A stretch of 50,320 nucleotides of DNA from Clostridiaceae bacterium (GTDB lineage Bacteria; Bacillota; Clostridia; Acetivibrionales; DULL01). A model generated the notes under the pieces. It saw only the letters and a list, made by a program, of their open reading frames with translations, searched no databases and was not told where the DNA came from. The stretch is from positions 1 to 50,320 of the forward strand of contig DULL01000033.1 of NCBI GenBank assembly GCA_012840395.1, read 5' to 3'. The translations under genes and the position numbers were made by a program. Positions 28,064 through 36,548 of the stretch are shown here, piece by piece; position 1 is the first letter of the stretch; each line of letters begins with the position of its first letter.

Positions 28064-29443
28064 ATGTTGAAGGAATATAAAACCATTTCAGAAGTTGCTG
28101 GCCCTTTGATGCTTGTAAAAAAAGTTGAGGGAGTAAAATTCGGTGAACTTGGTGAAATAGAACTTGCTAATGGGGAAACCAGAAGCTGCAGGGTTCTTGA
28201 AGTAAGTGAAGACAGTGCGCTGGTTCAGCTATTTGAAAGCTCTGCGGGAATAAATGTAGCAGAAAGTAAGGTAAGGTTCCTGGGAAAAGGAATTGAACTG
28301 CCTGTGTCCATGGACATGCTTGGCAGAGTTTTTGATGGACTCGGCAGGCCAAAGGACGGCGGACCTAATATCATACCAGATAAAAGGCTTGATATTAATG
28401 GGTTACCTATGAATCCCGCTGCCAGGGACTATCCTTCTGAATTTATACAGACAGGAATATCTGCAATAGATGGGTTGAATACTCTGGTCAGAGGACAGAA
28501 ACTGCCTATTTTCTCCGGCTCAGGTTTGCCCCATGCACAGCTTGCTGCTCAGATAGCAAGACAGGCAAAGGTTCTGGGAACCGACAGCAAATTTGCTGTT
28601 GTGTTTGCCGCCATAGGAATTACCTTTGAAGAAGCAGACTTTTTTATAAGCGATTTTAAGAGGACAGGAGCTATCGAGCGTTCTGTACTTTTCACAAACC
28701 TGGCCAACGACCCGGCTATCGAACGTATAGCCACACCCAGAATGGCCCTTACGGCAGCAGAGTACCTGGCTTTTGAAAAGGACATGCACGTGCTGGTAAT
28801 ACTTACCGATATTACCAACTATGCTGAAGCACTTCGTGAAGTATCAGCAGCAAGAAAGGAAGTCCCCGGAAGAAGAGGATATCCGGGATACTTATATACA
28901 GACCTGGCTACAATGTATGAAAGGGCAGGAAGACAGAGAGGCAAAGCAGGAAGCATCACCTTGATACCAATACTTACAATGCCTGAGGATGATAAAACCC
29001 ATCCAATACCTGACCTTACAGGATATATAACCGAAGGACAGATTATACTTAGCAGGGAGCTGTACAGAAAATCCATAATGCCTCCCATAGACGTTCTTCC
29101 ATCCCTGTCCCGTCTGAAAGACAAGGGAATCGGAAAAAGTAAAACCCGTGAAGATCACGCGGATACAATGAACCAGCTCTTTGCGGCATACGCCAGAGGA
29201 AAGGAAGCCAAGGAACTGGCAGTTATTCTGGGAGAAGCGGCTTTATCAGATACTGATAAGCTGTATGCCAAATTCTCTGATATCTTTGAAAAAGAATATG
29301 TATCCCAGGGCTTTGATGAGGAAAGAACCATTGAGCAAACTCTTGATTTAGGCTGGAAACTCCTTTCCATATTACCTGTGGGAGAATTGAAACGTATCAG
29401 GGACGAGTATATTGAAAAATACCTGCCCTCCCAGGAACAATAA
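28064..29443 (+). CDS. ntpB: V-type ATPase subunit B
   Basis: A 459-residue non-catalytic partner of A. It contains the beta-barrel start ([20 protein letters not shown]), and [19 protein letters not shown] in place of a Walker A motif, as usual for B subunits. The later [19 protein letters not shown] motif is a B-subunit signature. AAAGGAGG lies at the end of subunit A, so translation is coupled. Confidence 0.97.
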   Translation: MLKEYKTISEVAGPLMLVKKVEGVKFGELGEIELANGETRSCRVLEVSEDSALVQLFESSAGINVAESKVRFLGKGIELPVSMDMLGRVFDGLGRPKDGGPNIIPDKRLDINGLPMNPAARDYPSEFIQTGISAIDGLNTLVRGQKLPIFSGSGLPHAQLAAQIARQAKVLGTDSKFAVVFAAIGITFEEADFFISDFKRTGAIERSVLFTNLANDPAIERIATPRMALTAAEYLAFEKDMHVLVILTDITNYAEALREVSAARKEVPGRRGYPGYLYTDLATMYERAGRQRGKAGSITLIPILTMPEDDKTHPIPDLTGYITEGQIILSRELYRKSIMPPIDVLPSLSRLKDKGIGKSKTREDHADTMNQLFAAYARGKEAKELAVILGEAALSDTDKLYAKFSDIFEKEYVSQGFDEERTIEQTLDLGWKLLSILPVGELKRIRDEYIEKYLPSQEQ

Positions 29444-29464
29444 CTGATGTAAGGAGATAAAGCT

Positions 29465-30118
29465 ATGGCTATAATGCGTGTCAACCCAACCCGTATGGAG
29501 CTTACGAGACTGAAAAAAAGACTTGTTGTAGCTCGCCGGGGACACAAGCTTTTAAAAGATAAAAGAGATGAGTTAATGAAAAAATTCCTTGATCTTGCAA
29601 GAAAGAACAAGGAGTTTCGTGAAAAAGTTGAAAAGATGCTCATGGAAGTCCACTCAAACTTCCTGGTGGCAAGAGCTGTCATGTCTTCAGAAGTATTAGA
29701 GGAAGCTCTGATGTTCCCTAAAGAAAGGGTATCCCTTGAGGTATCATCCAAGAACGTCATGAGCGTGGAAGTGCCTGTGCTGGATTATAAAACCGAAAGC
29801 AATGATCCCGGCAATATATTCCCTTACGGCTTTGCAACCACCTCGGGAGAACTGGACGGGGCAATAAAAGCATTATCCGGTGTAATGCCATATATGCTGC
29901 AGCTGGCTGAGATGGAAAAAACCGCCCAGCTCCTTGCAGAAGAAATAGAAAAAACCAGAAGAAGGGTAAACGCCCTGGAATATGTACTTATACCCCAGCT
30001 CACTGAGACAATAAGGTACATTACCATGAAGCTGGATGAAAACGAAAGAGGCAACCTCACAAGGCTCATGAAGGTCAAGGACATGATGCTGGAGCAGGCC
30101 CGCCAAAGCAGAAAATAG
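29465..30118 (+). CDS. ntpD: V-type ATPase subunit D (rotor shaft)
   Basis: A 217-residue, mainly helical coiled-coil subunit (RVNPTRMELTRLKKRLVVARRGHKLLKDKRDELMKKF and the C-terminal RRRVNALEYVLIPQLTETIRYI) that forms the rotating axle inside A3B3. AAGGAG precedes ATG. It is the last gene of the operon and is followed within about 13 bases by the dispersed palindromic repeat and then a large hairpin. Confidence 0.96.
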   Translation: MAIMRVNPTRMELTRLKKRLVVARRGHKLLKDKRDELMKKFLDLARKNKEFREKVEKMLMEVHSNFLVARAVMSSEVLEEALMFPKERVSLEVSSKNVMSVEVPVLDYKTESNDPGNIFPYGFATTSGELDGAIKALSGVMPYMLQLAEMEKTAQLLAEEIEKTRRRVNALEYVLIPQLTETIRYITMKLDENERGNLTRLMKVKDMMLEQARQSRK

Positions 30119-30130
30119 TGGAAGCGCGGG

Positions 30131-30185
30131 GAAGCGCAGGGACGGTTCTTCTGCTTCCGAAGCAAGGGGACGGTTCTTCTGCTTC
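30131..30185. repeat. dispersed GGGACGG element, two tandem copies
   Basis: Two 27-base copies at 30131-30157 and 30159-30185, separated by one C, each begin GAAGC and end GGGACGGTTCTTCTGCTTC. They start 12 bases after the subunit D stop. Confidence 0.9.
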
Positions 30186-30208
30186 AGTCCTAACGCTTAG
30201 AAATTAAT

Positions 30209-30262
30209 GGGACATTTTCTTTGCCACATTTTGAAAGCATTAAGGCGCAAAGGAAATGTCCC
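30209..30262. terminator. large hairpin between V-ATPase operon and UroD-like gene
   Basis: GGGACATTTTCTTTGC (30209-30224) pairs, with about three mismatches, with GCGCAAAGGAAATGTCCC (30245-30262). A T-rich direct repeat follows (CTTTCATATTATTCAT at 30262-30277 and 30278-30293). It probably terminates the V-ATPase transcript and perhaps the converging gene. Confidence 0.55.
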
Positions 30263-30299
30263 TTTCATATTATTCATCTTTCATATTATTCATTGAGTT

Positions 30300-31457
30300 C
30301 TAATATCTGCCGTACTTATCAAGCATTTTCATGGCATAATTATACTTATCCAAACTTACGGAAGGAGGCACACTATGGTCTGAATGATAGATATAGCCTC
30401 CTCCTTTCATAGCTTTAGTAATCTTAGTTTTAATTTCTTCTTCAATATCTTCATAACTTCCTGACAATTTTATCACATTGATATTACCCCAAAAAGTTAG
30501 GTAATTATTATATTGTTCTTTTAAGTGAATGACATTCATGCCTGTATTAGCTTGCAAAGGCTGAACAACATCAATGCCTGCTTCGATGAAATATGGGAGA
30601 AGTGTATCAATTTTTCCACAGCTATGAATAAAGAATCTTATATTATTACTCTGCAGGAAATCGCCTAATTTCCTGTGAAATGGCCATAATACTTCTTTAT
30701 ATAATTCGGGTGAGAATAGTGTGGAATTCTTGTATCCCAAGTCTTCTACCATATAAAAACCATCAGGCTTCATTCCGCAACCAATGGCATATTGAAGTAT
30801 TTCTATAGTCAGGTCTGTGATAGTTTCAAACATATCCTGCATATAATTCTTTTCAAGCGCAATATCCATCAGAGATTCAGTGAATCCGTGATGCCTCCAG
30901 GTACCCTCATAAGGCCCATAACCATTGAAAAGTATAAAGTTATTACGTTTTCTAAATTCATCATAAATAAGTTTCATCTGATTCCAGGAAGGAGATTGAT
31001 CTACCTTAAGAAAAAATGGTTCGCTATCGATTCTTGCTTCATCATTAATATCCAGGAAAAACCTTTTTTTCAGCTTTTCCCAGTCATCTTTTGTTTTATT
31101 GACATGCTCCATAAAGAGCATTGTGTTTGATTTATTTTTCAATTTTTTTGCCGTATACCCACATCTGTCAGTGATTACTATATATTCGTCAGTTTCTTCA
31201 TGGATTCTAGTTTTCCATCTCATTGAATTGTCAAGATATAATATATCTATATCAAATCCAAAGTGATCATTTACCGGATTTCCTATATTCCTGCTTATAT
31301 TTCCAAGGTTAAGAGTTTTAAGGTTTATATCGCGGGATAAATCCAATCCATCAGAGTAGTAGTTTATTAAAGTGTCTTCCCAGAAAGAATCATATTTTGG
31401 CACTTTATCAGCTTCTTCATGATTTATTATTTTTTTAATTCTTTCATAACCGGTCAT
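30300..31457 (-). CDS. uroporphyrinogen decarboxylase-like family protein
   Basis: A 385-residue (beta/alpha)8-barrel protein of the UroD/MtaA superfamily. The UroD substrate-binding signature RQAGRxxPEYR is absent, so it is not the heme enzyme. HSCGKIDTLLPYFIEAGIDVVQPLQA contains the HxC part of the zinc site known in MtaA-type cobalamin methyltransferases, and the C-terminal YIYHSDHSVPPSVS fits the broader UroD-like group. GAAAGGGG lies 9 bases before ATG, behind a 10-base repeat array. It is divergent from the fructosamine operon and shares its control region, which suggests linked expression. Substrate and reaction are unknown. Confidence 0.7.
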   Translation of the reverse strand: MTGYERIKKIINHEEADKVPKYDSFWEDTLINYYSDGLDLSRDINLKTLNLGNISRNIGNPVNDHFGFDIDILYLDNSMRWKTRIHEETDEYIVITDRCGYTAKKLKNKSNTMLFMEHVNKTKDDWEKLKKRFFLDINDEARIDSEPFFLKVDQSPSWNQMKLIYDEFRKRNNFILFNGYGPYEGTWRHHGFTESLMDIALEKNYMQDMFETITDLTIEILQYAIGCGMKPDGFYMVEDLGYKNSTLFSPELYKEVLWPFHRKLGDFLQSNNIRFFIHSCGKIDTLLPYFIEAGIDVVQPLQANTGMNVIHLKEQYNNYLTFWGNINVIKLSGSYEDIEEEIKTKITKAMKGGGYIYHSDHSVPPSVSLDKYNYAMKMLDKYGRY

Positions 31458-31480
31458 TACTCTAAACCCCTTTCGCCCTT

Positions 31481-31560
31481 TATAATCCTTTATAATCCTT
31501 TATAATCCTTTATAATCCTTTATAATCCTTTATAATCCTTTATAATCCTTCATAATTCTT
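31481..31560 (-). repeat. 10-base tandem repeat in the UroD-like gene leader
   Basis: Seven perfect copies of TATAATCCTT (31481-31550) and one degenerate copy. On the sense strand of the UroD-like gene each unit reads AAGGATTATA, carrying a Shine-Dalgarno-like AAGGA. The array begins 24 bases before the start codon. Confidence 0.95.
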
Positions 31561-31646
31561 TGAGCGCCCCTACATTTACATCCTCCCACAATGAATTGAA
31601 GTCTTCCTTATGAAAGTCAAATGTACACCTTATTTCATTCAATAAA

Positions 31647-31686
31647 GTGAACATATGTTCACATATGAATATCATACCACATATGG
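31647..31686. promoter_or_regulatory. 16-base palindrome and CATACCA-type site in the divergent control region
   Basis: GTGAACATATGTTCAC (31647-31662) is a perfect palindrome. CATACCACATATGG follows at 31673. CATACCATAT / ATATGGTATG-like sequences recur at 31864-31875, 31896-31906 and upstream of the GntR gene (39065-39074). They are candidates for the regulator's operator. The 468-base gap from 31458 holds no gene. Confidence 0.5.
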
Positions 31687-31822
31687 AATAATAATGCAAT
31701 ATGATGTTTCTGTTCATTAGAGTATTTTTTTTGCATTCATCTCTCTGCTTCTTTCATAAATTCATACCTAATGGTACCATAGTTGAATACACCTTATCCC
31801 AACAATTCATCACAAAATTATA

Positions 31823-31852
31823 TTGACAATATGCGATTATAAGTGTTATTAT
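31823..31852 (+). promoter_or_regulatory. promoter of the fructosamine operon
   Basis: TTGACA (31823-31828) and TATTAT (31847-31852) are 18 bases apart. Just downstream, TACAATATGGTA occurs twice (31861 and 31893), followed by AGAAT and TGAAT, a good place for repressor binding. Confidence 0.65.
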
Positions 31853-31925
31853 CTAGGTGTACAATATGGTAAGAATACATACAAACATATACAATATGGT
31901 ATGAATCAGAAAGGATGAGGCTTTC

Positions 31926-32900
31926 ATGGAGATCAAATCAATCATACAGGAAATTGTAAAAGATAGACAAAAGAAGGGCGGTATCCACAGTATTTATTTC
32001 GTAGCATGCGGAGGATCATTGGCTTCGTTCTATCCTGCAAAGGTTTTTGTGGAAATAGAATCAAAAAAACTTAGATGCGGCTGGTATAATAGCGGCGAAT
32101 TTATTCATAATCCTCCTGCAGGTCTTGGGGAGAACTCTGTCGTAATTGTTGCATCCCACAGAGGGAATACACCTGAAACTATCCAGGCTGCTAAAACTGC
32201 CAGGAAAGCCGGATCTCCGGTCATTGCGCTGACATGGATCCCCGATTCTGAAATAAGTAAAAATTGTGATTATTTACTGGGATATACTTACGGTGATGAT
32301 AAGGATATCGCAGGAGAAAAGACCATGGTAGGTCTTAAACTTGCTGTAGAACTTGTTCATCAGATAGAAGGATATAAGCATTACGAAAAATTCTATGACG
32401 GAGTTTCAAAAATTGACGCTATTGTCAAAAAAGCCTGCAAGCAGGTAGAAAAGAGAGCAGAAGCTTTCGCTGAAAACTATAAGAACGAAAATCTTATATA
32501 TACAATAGGCAGCGGCCCTTCCTGGGGTTCAGCATATATTGAATGTATTTGCATATTAATGGAAATGCAATGGATTAATTCTTCATGTATAAATAGCGGA
32601 GAGTATTTTCACGGTCCCTTTGAAATAACTGATGCCAATACTGTCTTTATGATTCAGATTGCAGAAGGCAAAACACGTCCGGTAGATGAACGCGCTCTCA
32701 AATTCCTGAAACAATATGCAAAACGCTACGAAGTTCTTGATGCCAAGGAATTAGGCCTTTCCGTCATTGATGCAGATGTAATCGATTATTTTAACCATTC
32801 ACTTTTCAACAATGTTTTTAACGTATACAATCACAAACTGGCTGATGCCCGCCAGCATCCTTTGACCACAAGGCGTTATATGTGGAAAGTGGAATATTAG
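31926..32900 (+). CDS. frlB: SIS-domain fructosamine 6-phosphate deglycase (FrlB-like)
   Basis: A 324-residue protein with two SIS (sugar isomerase) domains: the first around IYFVACGGSLASFYPAKVF and ASHRGNTPETIQAA, the second around IYTIGSGPSWGSAYIE. The SGE-x-x-HGPFE motif at about residues 224-232 and the C-terminal DARQHPLTTRRYMWKVEY resemble E. coli and B. subtilis FrlB, which splits phosphorylated fructose-amino acids into glucose 6-phosphate and the amine. AAAGGATGAGG precedes ATG. It leads an operon with a FrlD-like kinase, an importer and a FrlC-like epimerase, which supports the call. Confidence 0.85.
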   Translation: MEIKSIIQEIVKDRQKKGGIHSIYFVACGGSLASFYPAKVFVEIESKKLRCGWYNSGEFIHNPPAGLGENSVVIVASHRGNTPETIQAAKTARKAGSPVIALTWIPDSEISKNCDYLLGYTYGDDKDIAGEKTMVGLKLAVELVHQIEGYKHYEKFYDGVSKIDAIVKKACKQVEKRAEAFAENYKNENLIYTIGSGPSWGSAYIECICILMEMQWINSSCINSGEYFHGPFEITDANTVFMIQIAEGKTRPVDERALKFLKQYAKRYEVLDAKELGLSVIDADVIDYFNHSLFNNVFNVYNHKLADARQHPLTTRRYMWKVEY

Positions 32901-32949
32901 GTTAAAAGTAAAACATCAGCATACTCAGCAGGCAAAGGAGGCATGAAAT

Positions 32950-33819
32950 TTGGCTCTAAGGGTAATAGGTATAGGCGACAATGTGGCAGATCATTATCTT
33001 CATACAAATATGATATATCCGGGCGGCAATGCTTTCAATTTTGCGGCATATGCTAAAATGCTGGGCGCAGAAGCAGCATATATGGGAGTTTTCGGTGACG
33101 ATTTTCCAGGTACTCATGTATATAACACCGGCCTGGAACTGGGAATATGTTTGGACCGTTGCCGTATTTACCATGGGGAAAACGGGTGCCCCAAAGTAAA
33201 GCTGGAAAACGGAGAGCGTATTTTTGTAAGCAGCAACAGGGGCGGGGTATCAAGAGAAAGGCCTCTTACACTAGACGAAGATGATATTGCTTATATTTCT
33301 ACCTTTCAACTAATTCATACAAGTATAAACAGCTATATCGAACATAATTTACCCAGAATGTTTGCTACAGGTGTACCTATATCATTTGATTTTTCAACTT
33401 ATGGATCAGATATATATTTCAAAGCATATTGTCCCTATATAACTTACTCAATTGTATCCTGTGGACATTTATCACATCAGGAAACCCTTAATATGATATC
33501 CAAACTGCATGGATTTGGCTCTGGCAACGTCATTGCAACTCGCGGGGCAGAAGGTTCAATCTTCTCTGATGGACATAAAATTTACCATCAAAAAGCACAT
33601 ATGGTAGAGGCAATAGATACCATGGGTGCTGGTGATGCTTACTTAACAGCTTTTCTACTTAAATATATCAGTTGGAACCTGGAAAACAAAGAAAAAACGA
33701 TAGACCATCAACAGCGTGAAACAGCAATTCTTGCAGTCATGGAGGAGGCAAGCAGATTCGCAGCGCAAATTTGCATGATTGAAGGTGCCTTCGGTCATGG
33801 AGTCCCATATAAAAAGTAA
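32950..33819 (+). CDS. frlD: PfkB-family fructosamine kinase (FrlD-like), TTG start
   Basis: A 289-residue PfkB/ribokinase-family sugar kinase. The opening VIGIGDNVADHY and YPGGNAFNFAAYAKMLG are close to E. coli FrlD (IGDNCVDIYP ... SGGNAVNVA), and IDTMGAGDAYLTAFL is the PfkB signature with the catalytic Asp. It would phosphorylate imported fructosamine at C6 before FrlB cleavage. Translation starts at TTG 32950, 8 bases after GGAGG (32937-32941); the ATG at 32943 is in another frame and too close to the site. Confidence 0.83.
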   Translation: MALRVIGIGDNVADHYLHTNMIYPGGNAFNFAAYAKMLGAEAAYMGVFGDDFPGTHVYNTGLELGICLDRCRIYHGENGCPKVKLENGERIFVSSNRGGVSRERPLTLDEDDIAYISTFQLIHTSINSYIEHNLPRMFATGVPISFDFSTYGSDIYFKAYCPYITYSIVSCGHLSHQETLNMISKLHGFGSGNVIATRGAEGSIFSDGHKIYHQKAHMVEAIDTMGAGDAYLTAFLLKYISWNLENKEKTIDHQQRETAILAVMEEASRFAAQICMIEGAFGHGVPYKK

Positions 33820-33908
33820 TTTTATACAAGAAGTAACTTTATAAATAATAGATATTTACAAGAAACAGACCTGTAAAAGGAGGGGTGTCTAGAAGAAGAG
33901 TTATAAAT

Positions 33909-33923
33909 GGTTAATTGTTAACC
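33909..33923. promoter_or_regulatory. palindrome before the binding-protein gene
   Basis: GGTTAA-TTG-TTAACC is a perfect inverted repeat in the 208-base gap between kinase and binding-protein genes; CAATTGTTAATTG recurs at 33992. It may be an operator or mRNA structure. Confidence 0.35.
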
Positions 33924-34027
33924 GGAAGCAGTAGATCATCATTCAATATCCGGCAAAAAATCCGCTCTTGAGACTGACTTGCAAAAGAATTATCAATTGT
34001 TAATTGATTTAAAAAGGAGGATATCAC

Positions 34028-35371
34028 ATGTTAAGAAAGATTAAGACGTTTCTTATAATTCTTGTTGCCATAGCAATATTGGTTTCAATGGCTGGCTGCG
34101 GAGGTTCTGCAACTAATAAAGATGCTGATAGCACTTCTAAAGATACAACTCAGACAAGTGACAGCGGAAAACAACAGCAAACAGTAATAAAATTCCTGCA
34201 TAAATGGCCGGAAGCTGAACGTATGCCTTACTGGGAAGATGTTGTAGCCCGCTTTGAAAAGGAAAATCCTGACATAAAGATACAAATGGAAGCTGTAGCT
34301 GATGAACCAATAAAAGAAAAACTTCGTGTTATGTTAGGTGGTGGCAGTGTACCTGATGTATTCTTTACATGGGCAGGAGAATTCTTAAACAAATTTGTCA
34401 AAGCTGGAGCAGCCATGGATATTACTTCATATCTGGATAAGGATCCCGAATGGAAGAACAGTTTTATAGAATCCCTGTTATTAAGCGGTGCTTCAGGTGG
34501 CAAACAATATGGCATTCCTATAAGAGTAAGCGCTAAATTCTTCATATATAATCTTGAGAAATTTAAAGAAGCAGGATTAGAACCACCAAAAACATGGGAT
34601 GAGTTTATAAATATCTGCGAAACTTTCAAGCAAAAAGGTGAAATACCACTCCTCTTAGGCAACCAGGCTCCATGGGCATCCTGCCATTACCTGACAACCT
34701 TCAATGCAAAACTTGTACCGGAAGATGTATGGAGAAAAGACTACCAGCCTGCCAACGGAGAATTCACTCATCCAGGGTATGTTGAAGCATTGAAACTACT
34801 GCAGGATCTATATAATAAAGGCTACTTCAATGATGCACCCAACTCCACAACCCATCAGCAGACTCGTGAAATGTTCTACACAGGAACAGGAGCAATGATA
34901 TATGATGAAATGCCCAACTTTAAGCTCCGTTATGAAACAAATATGCCTGGAAAATGGGGATTCTTCATTTGCCCACCTATAGAAGGTGCTGAAGGAAATC
35001 AGAACCTGGTAACAGGAGACCCTGACATGTTTGTAGTATCCAGCAAATGTGAAAATCCTGAAGCTGCAATCCGCTTCCTGAAATTCGTAACAAACATGGA
35101 AAACAGTCAAAAACTCTGTGCGGAACTTGGATTCCAGTCCTGTGTGAAAGGTGCCGTAAACGAGTCCAATTCACTCCCACAGGTTATAGAGGCTATGAAT
35201 ATAATCGCAGAATCCGACGGCCTTACCGGTTGGCTGGATACAGCAATGGAAGCTTCAGTAGTTGACAAATACCTGGCAAATCTGCAGCAGCTATTCGACG
35301 GCAAATCACCAGAAGCAATCATAAGTGAAGTACAAAAAGAAGCAGCACGTGTTGCTAAAGAATATAAATAG
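34028..35371 (+). CDS. frlO: sugar ABC transporter substrate-binding lipoprotein (FrlO-like)
   Basis: A 447-residue extracellular solute-binding protein of family 1. The signal peptide ends in the lipobox SMAGC (Cys23), so the mature protein is membrane-anchored by lipid. A Ser/Thr/Asp-rich linker (24-48) precedes the two-lobed binding domain (VIKFLHKWPEAERMPYWEDVVARFEKENPDIKI). It should capture fructosamines or related sugars for the two permeases downstream. AAAGGAGG lies about 8 bases before ATG. No ATPase gene is in the operon; these importers often share a common MsmX-type ATPase. Specificity is inferred from neighbours. Confidence 0.85.
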   Translation: MLRKIKTFLIILVAIAILVSMAGCGGSATNKDADSTSKDTTQTSDSGKQQQTVIKFLHKWPEAERMPYWEDVVARFEKENPDIKIQMEAVADEPIKEKLRVMLGGGSVPDVFFTWAGEFLNKFVKAGAAMDITSYLDKDPEWKNSFIESLLLSGASGGKQYGIPIRVSAKFFIYNLEKFKEAGLEPPKTWDEFINICETFKQKGEIPLLLGNQAPWASCHYLTTFNAKLVPEDVWRKDYQPANGEFTHPGYVEALKLLQDLYNKGYFNDAPNSTTHQQTREMFYTGTGAMIYDEMPNFKLRYETNMPGKWGFFICPPIEGAEGNQNLVTGDPDMFVVSSKCENPEAAIRFLKFVTNMENSQKLCAELGFQSCVKGAVNESNSLPQVIEAMNIIAESDGLTGWLDTAMEASVVDKYLANLQQLFDGKSPEAIISEVQKEAARVAKEYK

Positions 35372-35652
35372 GTAAATAGTAGAAATAAACAGAAAATAGT
35401 GAAAACATAGCATTAAAATATCATAATAATTAAAATATAGTGTGGCTATTATAATACGGCTAATTTATAAAAACACGGCTAATTTATAAAAATCCGGCAA
35501 TTTATAAAATTCAACCAATAGAATTATAATGGAAAAAGAAAAGGCTTAATTGCAAGAAGAAAAGGCTTAATAAAAGTAATGATGCACTTACGGTTTAACC
35601 CCGCCGTTTGTGCATCGTTACGATTATTTTCAATCTGCAAGGAGTGAAATGC
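35372..35652 (+). other. 281-base gap with repeats and a hairpin
   Basis: No gene is seen. CGGCTAATTTATAAAA-type units repeat at about 35457-35510. A symmetric hairpin lies at 35581-35616: GATGCAC/GTGCATC outer stem, ACGG/CCGT inner stem, 10-base loop. As it sits between the binding-protein and permease genes and lacks a clean T-run, it may protect or process the message so the binding protein is made in excess. Confidence 0.55.
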
Positions 35653-36531
35653 ATGTACAAAAATAAAGCGGCGGTAGCGCTGTATATGGTTCCGGCATTA
35701 TTATTAGTGGCATTATTTGTTTATATTCCCATCGGACTGAATTTTTGGTATAGCCTTTTCCGCTGGAGCGCATTTTCAGTAGAAAAAATATGGGTGGGCT
35801 TTGAAAATTATTCCCGCCTGTTTCAGGAAACTGACTTCTGGGTGGCCTTAAGAAATAATGTATGGTACGCCGTTATTTCAGTTATTTTCCAGGTAGGAGT
35901 TTCACTGGTTATTGCTTCGGTCTTGGAAAGCAAGATGTTTCGCCCTTTAAGCCCCGTGTTTGCAACCATTTATTTTATACCATCGGTCATTTCAATAACT
36001 ATTGTAGCTTTACTGTGGCAGATGCTCCTAAATCCCAATATTGGTATTTTTAATGGCTTTTTAGAATTAATAGGCCTTGGACGTTTTGCCACCGACTGGC
36101 TGGGAAGTTCCAAAACCGCAATATATTCTGTTATAGCAGTATCTCAGTGGCAGTATATGGGTTATACCGCAATGCTTTTTATAGTAGCTATCCAAAAGAT
36201 CCCTGAAGACTACTATGAAGCCGCCATGCTTGACGGAGCCAATGGAATCCAGCAATTTCGTCATATTACCGTTCCCAACTGTAAAGAAATTATTCTCTTA
36301 AATTTAACAGTCACAATTATCGGCGCCTTCAAAGTATTTGATGAAGTATATGTAATGACCGGCGGCGGCCCCGGACGTTCCTCTGAAGTATTAGGAACCT
36401 ATCTGTACCGGGCGGCTTTCCGTAACGACCAAATGGGCTATGCTACTGCCATTTCCAGTGTTTTGTTCATCATTACGTTTATACTGTCCATCATACAGAT
36501 CCGCATGTATAATGTTAGAGGCACAAGGTGA
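35653..36531 (+). CDS. frlN: sugar ABC transporter permease (FrlN-like)
   Basis: A 292-residue inner-membrane permease with about six membrane helices. The EAA loop (YYEAAMLDGANGIQQFRHITVP) that docks to the ATPase is complete. ATG 35653 is chosen because AAGGAG lies about 9 bases upstream; the longer frame from 35608 begins in the preceding hairpin and has no site. It pairs with the next permease. Confidence 0.88.
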   Translation: MYKNKAAVALYMVPALLLVALFVYIPIGLNFWYSLFRWSAFSVEKIWVGFENYSRLFQETDFWVALRNNVWYAVISVIFQVGVSLVIASVLESKMFRPLSPVFATIYFIPSVISITIVALLWQMLLNPNIGIFNGFLELIGLGRFATDWLGSSKTAIYSVIAVSQWQYMGYTAMLFIVAIQKIPEDYYEAAMLDGANGIQQFRHITVPNCKEIILLNLTVTIIGAFKVFDEVYVMTGGGPGRSSEVLGTYLYRAAFRNDQMGYATAISSVLFIITFILSIIQIRMYNVRGTR

Positions 36532-36548
36532 TTATAGGAGGGTAAAGG

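Noticed and set aside
31481..31560. Possible CRISPR array
   Set aside because: Units are 10 bases, contiguous and without spacers; likewise the 8-base array at 10883. No cas genes in the window.
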